Positions 11,127 through 18,286 of a stretch of DNA of 64,000 nt are shown here, in pieces. The number at the start of each line of letters is the position of its first letter. The first letter of the stretch is position 1. Source of the stretch: Massilia sp. Root418 (lineage in GTDB: Bacteria; Pseudomonadota; Gammaproteobacteria; Burkholderiales; Burkholderiaceae_D); NCBI RefSeq assembly GCF_001425265.1, contig NZ_LMEC01000001.1, positions 1,012,036 to 1,076,035 on the forward strand, in the 5' to 3' direction. A model generated the notes under the pieces. That model did no database searches. It worked only from the letters and a program-made list of their open reading frames with translations, and had not been told where the DNA came from. The position numbers and the translations under genes were made by a program.

Positions 11127-11948
11127 TCATCGCCATTCATGGCCGAACAGCTCGGCCTCCAGCTCGCGGCGCTGGTTGGTCAGCACGCCGGCGCCGGTGC
11201 GGAACATGTCGTCGTGGATACGGTATTCGACGGCGCGGCGCTGCGGTTCGGGCAGGCTGGACTGGGCCACGTAGACCGAGTGCGCCGCCAGCGGCAGTCC
11301 CATCATCTGGCCGCACAGCGCGTGCTGCTGCAGGCGGCGTCGCAGGTTGCCGGTCTGTCCGCTGTAGGCGCGCCGCGCGCCGTTGACGGTGAACTCGATC
11401 AGGTAGAAACCCGGTCCGGTGGCGCGCGGATCGCGCAAGGCGCCGGTGAGCGGGCCCAGCGCCACGTAGGCAGGCCGCTGGGCGGCAGGCAGGCGCGCGA
11501 TGGCGGCCGCAATGGTGGGCGGGACTTCGGCGTGCTCCTGCGCCGCGTACGCCTGCACGCTGCCGTTGCCATCGTCGAAGGCCGGTGCGTCGTCCGGCGG
11601 CGGGGGCGCGTCGGACCAGCCATCCGGCCCCGGTGGCAACACGGTGACCTGGGTGTACGGCCACGTACCGCCGTAGCGCGGGCCGTAGTAGTAGGGCCAC
11701 GCCGGCCACGGCCTGGGACGCAGCACGCGCGGGAGGGCAGCTGGCCTGCCGGGGCCAGGGCGCCCTCCCCGTCCGGCGCCGCCGCCGGGGCCGCGCCCAG
11801 CGCCACGTCCAATCGTGGGTGGCCGGGCCGGCGCCATGCGGCCGCCGCCGCGGACGCCTCCGCGCGCGGGCGCCATCCGGGGCGCGCCGCGCTCATATTC
11901 CATTTCTCCTTCCAGCTCGAAAGGCAGGGCTTCGAATTGCTGATTCAT
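11127..11948 (-). CDS. GIY-YIG domain protein with Arg/Gly/Pro-rich N-terminus
   Basis: A 273-residue protein. The acidic start (FELEGEMEYERG) resembles the acidic leader of the paralogue family in this operon. Residues ~20-80 are Arg/Gly/Pro-rich and probably disordered. The C-terminal ~105 residues match a GIY-YIG nuclease core: GFYLIEF, YSGQTGNLRRRLQQH (conserved Tyr and Arg), the metal-binding Glu in AVEYRIHD and a final LTNQ. GIY-YIG proteins cut DNA, but a substrate cannot be named here. Its ATG overlaps the stop of the upstream gene (ATGA). No transposon features are seen around it. Confidence 0.7.
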   Translation of the reverse strand: MNQQFEALPFELEGEMEYERGAPRMAPARGGVRGGGRMAPARPPTIGRGAGRGPGGGAGRGGRPGPGRPAALPRVLRPRPWPAWPYYYGPRYGGTWPYTQVTVLPPGPDGWSDAPPPPDDAPAFDDGNGSVQAYAAQEHAEVPPTIAAAIARLPAAQRPAYVALGPLTGALRDPRATGPGFYLIEFTVNGARRAYSGQTGNLRRRLQQHALCGQMMGLPLAAHSVYVAQSSLPEPQRRAVEYRIHDDMFRTGAGVLTNQRRELEAELFGHEWR

Positions 11949-13102
11949 GCCAGCTCCTCCAAATGATGTTCAAGCGCCGCCACCGCGCGCGCCACGTCAT
12001 GCGCGCTATGCCCGGCGCGCAACAGGAAAGTCAGGCTGGCACCGCCGCGATGGCTTTGCAGCAGCGCCAGCACGCCATCCGAGCGCAGCGCGGCCTGCAG
12101 CGCCGCGCCGTCTGCCCCGGCAGGCAACGGCACCACCTGCACCGGGAACATGCCGCCCCGGCAGGCGATGCCGGCCGCCGCCAGGCCGGCCCGGAACTGC
12201 CGCACGCGCCGCCACAACGCCAGCCGCAGCACGCCGCCGCAGGCAGCGTTGAGGCGCAGCGCCCGCCGCGCCGCCGCGACACTGGCAACGCTGGGCGGGC
12301 TGGCGTGCACGCGCGCGAGGCTGCGCTGCTCGAACATGTGCAGCATCGGCGCACTGCCGGCCAGCACCGCAAGCGGCGCACCGAACGCCTTCGCCAGCGA
12401 CGCCCCCACCAGCACCGGCATGCCGCGCCAGGCCGCGTCGCCGTGGCCTTGCCGCTGCCTGGCGCCAGCCTGGCCGCCCGCACCGCAAAGGCCGGTCAGG
12501 CCGTGCAGCGGAACGGAGCCGCCCCCGCCGCGGCCCAGCAGGCCGAGCGGCTGGGTATCGTCCAGCACCAGCCAGCCCCCGCCCTGCGCCGCGATTTCCG
12601 CGTAGGCCGACAATGGCGATGGACACGCGCCGCCGGGGGTGTAGCCATCGGCCAGCACCACCGGCCGCCGGCCCTGCGTCCGCCAGCCCCGCGCCAACCT
12701 TGCCAGTCCTGCGGCGTCGCCGTGGTGGAACACTTGCAGCGGTGCGCCGCGTGCCACCGCCTGCTGGGCGCCCCAGCGCGCGATCGGGTAAGTGCCGCCA
12801 TCGACCAGCAGCGCCACCGTCTCCTGCGCCAGCATGGCGAACAAATCCCAGTACAAATGCAGCGTGGACGGCATGACCAGCGCGGCCTGGCAGCCCATCA
12901 GCGCCGCCAGGCCGCGCACCAGGCCGGCCGTGCCGGGCGGCTGTTCCAACGCGGCCGGCTTGCCCAGCGTGAGCGCCTGCCACGGCTCCAGCGCGCCGCA
13001 CGGATGGCGCATGTCCAGGTACAGCGCGCTGGTGAAGTCCAGCGTACCGGTGCCGGCATGCGCGGCATCGTTCGCCATCACGCCTGCCATCGTGCCAGCC
13101 AT
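11945..13102 (-). CDS. Alpha-oxoamine-synthase-like PLP enzyme (aminotransferase class I/II fold)
   Basis: A 385-residue fold-type-I PLP protein resembling BioF/KBL-type acyl-CoA:amino-acid condensing enzymes. It has the N-terminal LDFTSALYLDMRHP, a cofactor-binding Asp in WLVLDDTQPLGLLGRGG, and the Schiff-base lysine in VGASLAKAFGAP. Differences from real BioF: the usual DE(A/S)HS is DDTQP, so the family histidine is missing. The product may be a small amine or ketone metabolite, or the enzyme may have diverged; this is inference. The first of three close ATGs (13102) is used and no start is clearly best. It lies 9 bp from the upstream gene and overlaps the downstream one by 4 bp. Confidence 0.7.
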   Translation of the reverse strand: MAGTMAGVMANDAAHAGTGTLDFTSALYLDMRHPCGALEPWQALTLGKPAALEQPPGTAGLVRGLAALMGCQAALVMPSTLHLYWDLFAMLAQETVALLVDGGTYPIARWGAQQAVARGAPLQVFHHGDAAGLARLARGWRTQGRRPVVLADGYTPGGACPSPLSAYAEIAAQGGGWLVLDDTQPLGLLGRGGGGSVPLHGLTGLCGAGGQAGARQRQGHGDAAWRGMPVLVGASLAKAFGAPLAVLAGSAPMLHMFEQRSLARVHASPPSVASVAAARRALRLNAACGGVLRLALWRRVRQFRAGLAAAGIACRGGMFPVQVVPLPAGADGAALQAALRSDGVLALLQSHRGGASLTFLLRAGHSAHDVARAVAALEHHLEELA

Positions 13103-13111
13103 CGCGCCGGC

Positions 13112-15346
13112 TCAGGCGCGGGCCTGTTGGGCCGCCAGGCGCTGGCGCAGCAGCACCGACGGCAAGGTGGCGTCGGTCGCCACGTCCGCACCGTCAACCG
13201 ACAAATCGACCCCGGTGGCCGCGCGGTAGGCATGGATGTAGCCCTGCGCCTGCGGCCGCCAGAAGCGCGCCCAGTTGAAAGCCTGGGTCGATTCGTAGAT
13301 GTCGCTCCAGTTGCCGTAGCGGATGGACAGCAGCAGCTGCTCGCCGAACATGGCCAGCGAACGGAAATGCATCACGCTGGTGTCGGTCCAGCCCTGCAGC
13401 TTCTTCATCGCGTCCACCCGGTCCATCCACGGTTCCGGGTAGGCCACCATCACGCGCGTGGGCAGGAACTCGCGGAACTCGGGCCGTCCCAGCAGCCATT
13501 GCTGCATCAGCATTTCGATGCGCGCGGTGGATGGCAGGTCGCCGAACTGGTTATGCGCTCCCTGCGACAGGATCAGGTGCACTTCCTTGAGCGCATTCAG
13601 CACCGGGAAGGCATCCGCCTTGACGGTGGTGTCGTCGTCCTGCCGGTAGAAGGAGGTGAGCAGGCGCAGCAAGTGGTGGAACGCTTCCAGGAACTTCGAG
13701 CGGCTGTCCGCCGGCCGGAAATGCTGCACCGCCTTGCCGTCCAGGCGCACGCCGTAGTGGTGGTCGTACTCGTAGTTGCGGCGCACCACGGTGAGCCGGT
13801 GCTGCTCGTCCTGGGTGTAGCCCCACAGCAGGTTGTTCAGCGGGCGCAGCATGTCGATCTCGGTATTGGCCAGCGGGTCGAGGCCATGGCCGCTGCTGGG
13901 CGGGCGCAGGTTCTGGAAGCGCTGGGTGATGGCGTTCATGGTCTGCACCAGCATGCCCTCCTCCAGCCAGTAAGACCAGATCAACTCGATCAGGCAGGGA
14001 TTGGACAGCCGTTCCTGGATAATGCCGAAGCACAGGTCCGCCTCGCTGCCGCTGGCCGGGATATTGATCGGGATGTCGGGCAGCTTGCGGCGGATCACCG
14101 CCAGGTAGGGCAAGGCCAGCGTGTTGCCGTCCACCGTCTCCAGGTATTCGTTGGCCAGCACGTCGGCCAGGCTGCCGCCGTTGGGGATGTCGCGCCGGTC
14201 CAGGTAGGCCGCGTCCTCGGCCGGGTTGAAGGCCAGCGGCAGGCTCAGGACCCCGCAATTGACCATGACGAAGGCCTCGGTCGCCGCCTTCAGCACGCGG
14301 TAGGAATCCGAGTCGTTGAAGGGCAGCGCGCGGCGCGGCTTGATGGCGTTGACGGCGGCGTTCTTGCCGGCGAAGCGCAGGCGCTCCAGGTCCGACATCG
14401 CCACGTTGGGGTCGCAGAACAGCTGGTCCAGGAAGGCCAGGTAATTGGTGAAGGACAGCGCCTCGGTGCTGTTGCGGATCAGGGTCCACAGGGGCAGGTC
14501 CTCGGTCGGCTCGGTTTCGGTGCGCGTGAGCGACACGCCGACGTTGCCGCTGATGGGCTGGGGCACGCGCTGGTCGGCCTCGAAGTCGGCCGCCACGCCC
14601 AGCGAGGCCATCGAGCCGGGCCCGCTCACGCCGGCCAGCTGGTCCGCCGTCAGCGAGGAGCCAGGGCCGCCGCTGCGCACCATGGGCGTGCCCGCCCCGC
14701 CCTGCGGAGCGGCACCGTCCGGACGGCCGCGCCGCGCGAACAGCACTTGCGCCTCGAAGTGCTGCGGCCCGGCGCGGCGCATGATGGCACTGAAGCGGTG
14801 CGGCTCGCCGTTGCGCGCCTGCCACGGCGAGCGCGGCACGATGCGCAGCGCCCCCTCGGCCAGGTCCCGGTCGCCGTCCACGTGCACCTCCGCGATGGCC
14901 TTGTCGCCGACGAAAGCGCAGTTCTGGTCCACTTCGCGGCAGTTCGACTCGAAGGTCATCTTCACCTCGGGATTGAAGGCGAAGTCGAAGCACACGTTTT
15001 CGGTGCAGCCGTTGCGCACCACCGCGCACTGGTAGAACAGCGCGCCCATGCGCATCGGCACGATGTTGTCGAAGGCGGCGATGTAGGCGCCCGCGTCCAG
15101 CGGCGAGAAGAGCACCGCGCCGTCCGCGCCGGTGAAGCGGGTGGTCACCAGCAGCGCCTCGTCCGGCAGCCACCGCTTCACTTCCTCCACGTCGCATTCC
15201 GCCATGGGCGCGCCCTGCTGCGTCTGCGCCTTGTACAGCTTGATGGCGGCGTTGACCAGCGGCGCGCCGGTGGCGCTGTCGTGCACCGTCACCTGGATCG
15301 CCCCGCGCAGATCCGCCTTGGCCGCCGCGTTCTTGATGTTTGCCAT
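13112..15346 (-). CDS. Large protein of unknown function with N-terminal beta-sandwich-like domain
   Basis: A 744-residue protein I do not recognise. The first ~80 residues (IQVTVHDSATGAPLVNAAI, then FTGADGAVLFSPLDAGAYIA) look like a carboxypeptidase-regulatory/Cna-B-type beta-sandwich. The segment at ~100-130 has several cysteines (YQCAVVRNGCTENVCFDF, SNCREVDQNC). The remainder (about 260-744) appears helical, rich in aromatic residues, with HHLLRLLTSFYRQDDDTT and LMQQWLLGRPEFREFLPTR. There is no signal peptide. The ATG at 15346 has AAGGAG 6 bases upstream, inside the end of the preceding gene. It is the largest product of the sigma-54 operon, so likely its structural or effector component; that is inference. 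Confidence 0.7.
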   Translation of the reverse strand: MANIKNAAAKADLRGAIQVTVHDSATGAPLVNAAIKLYKAQTQQGAPMAECDVEEVKRWLPDEALLVTTRFTGADGAVLFSPLDAGAYIAAFDNIVPMRMGALFYQCAVVRNGCTENVCFDFAFNPEVKMTFESNCREVDQNCAFVGDKAIAEVHVDGDRDLAEGALRIVPRSPWQARNGEPHRFSAIMRRAGPQHFEAQVLFARRGRPDGAAPQGGAGTPMVRSGGPGSSLTADQLAGVSGPGSMASLGVAADFEADQRVPQPISGNVGVSLTRTETEPTEDLPLWTLIRNSTEALSFTNYLAFLDQLFCDPNVAMSDLERLRFAGKNAAVNAIKPRRALPFNDSDSYRVLKAATEAFVMVNCGVLSLPLAFNPAEDAAYLDRRDIPNGGSLADVLANEYLETVDGNTLALPYLAVIRRKLPDIPINIPASGSEADLCFGIIQERLSNPCLIELIWSYWLEEGMLVQTMNAITQRFQNLRPPSSGHGLDPLANTEIDMLRPLNNLLWGYTQDEQHRLTVVRRNYEYDHHYGVRLDGKAVQHFRPADSRSKFLEAFHHLLRLLTSFYRQDDDTTVKADAFPVLNALKEVHLILSQGAHNQFGDLPSTARIEMLMQQWLLGRPEFREFLPTRVMVAYPEPWMDRVDAMKKLQGWTDTSVMHFRSLAMFGEQLLLSIRYGNWSDIYESTQAFNWARFWRPQAQGYIHAYRAATGVDLSVDGADVATDATLPSVLLRQRLAAQQARA

Positions 15347-15356
15347 GTCTATCTCC

Positions 15357-16688
15357 TTAAAGGATGGTGCTTCCGTATTCAAGGCGCCGGTACTGGGCGG
15401 CGTCGCCGCACAGCGCGTTCAGGTCCAGCGTGCTGCGCAAGGCCCAATGGGTCAGCAGCCTGCCCAGCAGCACGCTCTCGTGCTCGGGACTGAGGCTGCC
15501 GCCGGCGCGCGCCTGCCCCAGCACGGCGAACACCAGCGAGGGCGCGGCGTCGTACATCTGCTGCGGCGCGGCGCTCCACTGCCGGAACAGGCAGGCCAGC
15601 CGCCGCGGCTGCCGCGCGCGCACCGCCATCACCTGCGGCAGCGTGCGCCCGCGCAGCAGCGCCGGCCGGTGCCGCACCAGCAGCGCCGCCAGCGCCGGCA
15701 GGCTGTCTTCCAGCTGCAGCAGCAGGCGGCGCTGCCCGGGCGGCAGCCCGGTGAGCGGGTAGAACGATTCCCACAGCGCCGCCACGCGCCGCCATTGCGG
15801 ATGCGGGAACAGCTGTTCGCCCAGCGCGCAACTGAGCTTGACCCGTATCCACGGCGCCGGGTGCGGGTCGTCCGGATTCACGCGGAACACGAACACGCGC
15901 GGCAGGCTGACCACGCCGATCAGCCCCATGGTGGCGGTAATGCCGAGCCGCGCCAGCGACCACAGGTCGGCCACCACTTCGGAGATCCAGCGCTCCCACA
16001 GCCGCCACACATGGGCCGGCACACCCTGGCTGGCGCCGCCGCGCTGCATGGACTGCAGCACCGGACGCAGCGAATTCACCAGATCCAGCAGCGCCGCGCC
16101 CTGGTGTCCCACCTCGTGGAACAGCGACGATGCAATACTGCTGCCCACCATGCGCTCGCGCGGCACCCGCACGATGGCCACCGGATTGTCGCCGCCGCCG
16201 GGCAGCCGGGTGCGCGCACGGCGGATAGCCGCGCCGGGGCCGCGGTCCAGGTAGCAGATCACGGGCGGTGCCCGGTAATAGCTGCCGGGCAGCGCCAGCG
16301 CATCGGCCGACGCCACGTCCAGCCCCGACAGCCAGGGGCCGTTCTTGTGTTCACTGCGCTGGGTGATGACGTCGTTGAACAGGTCGAACTGGGTCAGCGC
16401 CGCGTTGAATTGCAGGCGCAGGAAGGTGAAGCGCCGCTGCGCTTCGGCAGCCGTTGCGCGGCGCGCCGCCGGCCCGTGCAGCCACGCGAGGAAAGCCATC
16501 ACCATGCCATGCAGCCCGCGCCGCCCCTGCGCCAGGTGCGCTTCGATCGCCGTCTGCGCCGATGGCAGCAAGGCCGCCGCCGGCACCATGGGTTCGATCA
16601 GCACGAAGGGACGCACGCGCCGCAGGCGCGTGAGCAGCGAGCGCGCCTCCTGCGCCAGCATCCACCGGGCATAGGAGCTGATGGCCAT
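15357..16688 (-). CDS. HExxH (gluzincin-like) metalloprotease-like protein
   Basis: A 443-residue protein carrying SSLFHEVGHQGAALLDLV, a zinc-peptidase HExxH motif (about residue 190). WERWISEVVADLWSLARLG follows about 40 residues later and would supply the third ligand in the ExxAD pattern of gluzincins. The flanking regions, rich in Leu/Arg helices, match no family I know, and no signal peptide is evident. Its stop lies 10 bp before the next start and carries that gene's ribosome site, so the two are translationally close. It could process the neighbouring paralogues or act on target proteins; both are inference. Confidence 0.65.
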   Translation of the reverse strand: MAISSYARWMLAQEARSLLTRLRRVRPFVLIEPMVPAAALLPSAQTAIEAHLAQGRRGLHGMVMAFLAWLHGPAARRATAAEAQRRFTFLRLQFNAALTQFDLFNDVITQRSEHKNGPWLSGLDVASADALALPGSYYRAPPVICYLDRGPGAAIRRARTRLPGGGDNPVAIVRVPRERMVGSSIASSLFHEVGHQGAALLDLVNSLRPVLQSMQRGGASQGVPAHVWRLWERWISEVVADLWSLARLGITATMGLIGVVSLPRVFVFRVNPDDPHPAPWIRVKLSCALGEQLFPHPQWRRVAALWESFYPLTGLPPGQRRLLLQLEDSLPALAALLVRHRPALLRGRTLPQVMAVRARQPRRLACLFRQWSAAPQQMYDAAPSLVFAVLGQARAGGSLSPEHESVLLGRLLTHWALRSTLDLNALCGDAAQYRRLEYGSTIL

Positions 16689-16694
16689 GGCGCA

Positions 16695-17483
16695 TCAGGC
16701 TCCGTACAGGACGATCTTGCGGCCCTGGCGCGCCCAGCGGCCCGAGGAGCCTGCCGCGCCGCCCGCACCGCCCGCGCCACCGCCCATGCTGCCCATTCCG
16801 CCCATGCCGCCTCCACTGCCGCTGCCGCCCATGGCGCTACCGCCGCAGCTGCCGCCCATGCCGCGCTGCGCGCCCCCCTGGCTGCCCTGCATGCCGCGTC
16901 CCTGCTGCGCGCCGGCCCTGGCCAGCAGCCCCGGCGCATGCTGGCGCGCCGCCGCCGTGGCAGCGGCCTGCGCCACCGCGCGCGGGTCGCCGCCGCGCGC
17001 CTGGGCGGCGCGGTTCACCGTGTCCGCCGCCAGCCGCACGAAGGTCTTGGCGCCTTCGAACTCGCGGTCCTCGCCCATCATTTCGCCCTCGCCCTCCAGT
17101 CCCAGCGCGCCGCCCGCCGCCGACGCCAGCCCGCTGCCGATCTTGGCGCCCAGCGGTCCGCCGAAGTAGCCGCCGATAGCGCCGCCGGCCAGCGGCAGCG
17201 CCTTCTTGGCCACGCCCTTCAGCACACCCCCTACCGCCTGGCCTATGGGCGACTTGATTACCGAACCGGCCACCGAGGCGGCTTTCTTCAGGAAGTTGCC
17301 GAGGAATTGCTCCAGCTCGGCCTCGTTGGTGACCGACAGCAGTTCGTTGGCCAGTTCCATCTCGTCCGCTTCAGACAGCAAGCCGCCCTCGCCGCTCCAT
17401 TCGCCCTGGCCAAACTCGTACTGCTCGCCTTCATAACCCATCTCCTGGCCGAATTCCAGGGTGGTACGATCGATGTCATGCAT
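16695..17483 (-). CDS. Unknown glycine-zipper protein, paralogue 2 of an operon family
   Basis: A 262-residue protein with an acidic Tyr/Gly leader (QEMGYEGEQYEFGQGEW), the signature EMELANELLSVTNEAELEQFL, and a Gly-zipper centre (PIGQAVGGVLKGVAKKALPL, then GGAIGGYFGGPLGAKIGSG). Then come REFEGAKTFVRLAAD, HAPGLLARAG, a long Gly/Ser/Met-rich low-complexity stretch (residues ~195-245) and a basic end GRWARQGRKIVLYGA. The basic tail and the HAPGLL block recur in the 17503-18102 protein; the signature recurs in the 10445-11098 protein. The central region could insert in or cross a membrane. The ATG at 17483 follows GGGAGC. Second gene of the operon. Confidence 0.7.
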   Translation of the reverse strand: MHDIDRTTLEFGQEMGYEGEQYEFGQGEWSGEGGLLSEADEMELANELLSVTNEAELEQFLGNFLKKAASVAGSVIKSPIGQAVGGVLKGVAKKALPLAGGAIGGYFGGPLGAKIGSGLASAAGGALGLEGEGEMMGEDREFEGAKTFVRLAADTVNRAAQARGGDPRAVAQAAATAAARQHAPGLLARAGAQQGRGMQGSQGGAQRGMGGSCGGSAMGGSGSGGGMGGMGSMGGGAGGAGGAAGSSGRWARQGRKIVLYGA

Positions 17484-17502
17484 GATTAGCTCCCGATGGT
17501 GG

Positions 17503-18102
17503 TTAACAATTGAGGACCACGATGCGCTTGCCGCTGCGCTGCCAGCGTCCTCCTGCCGGCTCCTGCTGTGCCGCGCGGTGCAGCAGGCCTGGCGCGTGCT
17601 TGCGCGCCGCCTGCACCAGCGCCGCCTGCACCCTGCTCTCGGCGTCCGCCATGCCCACTTGCGGCCCTGCCGGGCCGGACGCCAGGGTGCCGTTTATCAG
17701 TTCCCGCGCCAGGCGAATGAAGTGGCGCGCCAGTGTGTACTCCCTGTCTTCGGGGCTGAGCCCTTCCAGTTCCAGGCCGAAGATGGCCGCCGCCCTGGGT
17801 TGCACCGCCTTGCTGCGGAAAGGCATGACCGCCGTGGCAGCGCGCAGCAGTGCCGACATGAGCGCACGGCCTAGCGGCAGGCGCAGTACGGCGCGCCCGG
17901 CAGCACCGCTGCGCGCCACCAGCCCGGCCAGGAACGGCGCCAGCCCGGCGCCGTTGCCCAGCGCCGCCTCCAGCAGTTCCGCGCCATAGGCCATCTCCGC
18001 CTCTGTTTCGAGCGCCGGCGCAAGAGCCGGTCCCGCAGCAATGCCGGCGCCGGGCGGGAACGTAATGTCAATTTCAGGTATGTAGTCGAGCAGGCGGTTC
18101 AT
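17503..18102 (-). CDS. Unknown protein, paralogue 3 of an operon family; first gene of sigma-54 operon
   Basis: A 199-residue protein with the same block order as the 16695-17483 product but more diverged. It has an EAEMAYGAELLEAALG signature, a central Ala/Arg-rich part without the glycine zipper, FGLELEGLSPEDREYTLARH, FIRLARELING, RKHAPGLLHRAA and the basic end GRWQRSGKRIVVLNC. The function is unknown. The ATG at 18102 has GGAG 9 bases upstream. It is the promoter-proximal gene, starting about 25 bases after the predicted sigma-54 start point, and is followed after 19 bp by its paralogue. Confidence 0.7.
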   Translation of the reverse strand: MNRLLDYIPEIDITFPPGAGIAAGPALAPALETEAEMAYGAELLEAALGNGAGLAPFLAGLVARSGAAGRAVLRLPLGRALMSALLRAATAVMPFRSKAVQPRAAAIFGLELEGLSPEDREYTLARHFIRLARELINGTLASGPAGPQVGMADAESRVQAALVQAARKHAPGLLHRAAQQEPAGGRWQRSGKRIVVLNC

Positions 18103-18138
18103 ACAAGGCTCCGGTCAGGCGTATGTACACCTGCCATT

Positions 18139-18152
18139 GCAAGCGCCGTGCC
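18139..18152 (-). promoter_or_regulatory. Sigma-54 (-24/-12) promoter of the eight-gene operon
   Basis: Reading the minus strand from 18152, the sequence is GGCACG-GCGC-TTGC followed by A. This matches the sigma-54 consensus TGGCACG-N4-TTGCW at every position except the leading T. The -24 GG and -12 GC are exactly 10 bases apart, as the sigma requires. Predicted transcription start is near 18127, giving a leader of about 25 bases to the ATG at 18102. It is independently supported by the sigma-54 activator gene at the other end of the operon. Confidence 0.85.
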
Positions 18153-18185
18153 TGCGCGCCGAAGGCGGAACGGCCGCCGCGCTGC

Positions 18186-18199
18186 CGAAGATGGCTTCG
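18186..18199. promoter_or_regulatory. Candidate activator-binding inverted repeat, proximal site
   Basis: CGAAG-ATGG-CTTCG, a perfect 5-bp inverted repeat with a 4-bp centre. It is centred about 65 bp upstream of the predicted sigma-54 start. An element of identical form lies 42 bp further upstream. Confidence 0.55.
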
Positions 18200-18224
18200 C
18201 GGCGGCCGCCGTGGGGAGGGATTT

Positions 18225-18244
18225 GCGCGAAGCCGACTTCGCGC
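18225..18244. promoter_or_regulatory. Candidate activator-binding inverted repeat, distal site
   Basis: GCGCGAAG-CCGA-CTTCGCGC, an 8-bp inverted repeat whose core CGAAG-N4-CTTCG matches the proximal site. The two centres are 42 bp apart, four helical turns, so both would lie on the same DNA face, about 65 and 107 bp upstream of the start point. It could alternatively be a hairpin at the end of the dioxygenase-like gene, but no T-run follows on the minus strand. Confidence 0.55.
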
Positions 18245-18286
18245 GGAGGGAAACCGGCGGGCCTGGCCCTGCCTTCAGCCCGGCAT

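Noticed and set aside
11819..15493. 1,224-codon plus-strand frame opposite the sigma-54 operon genes
   Set aside because: It runs across three minus-strand genes and their junctions with Arg/Gln/Ala-rich composition. The minus-strand genes have ribosome sites and motifs.
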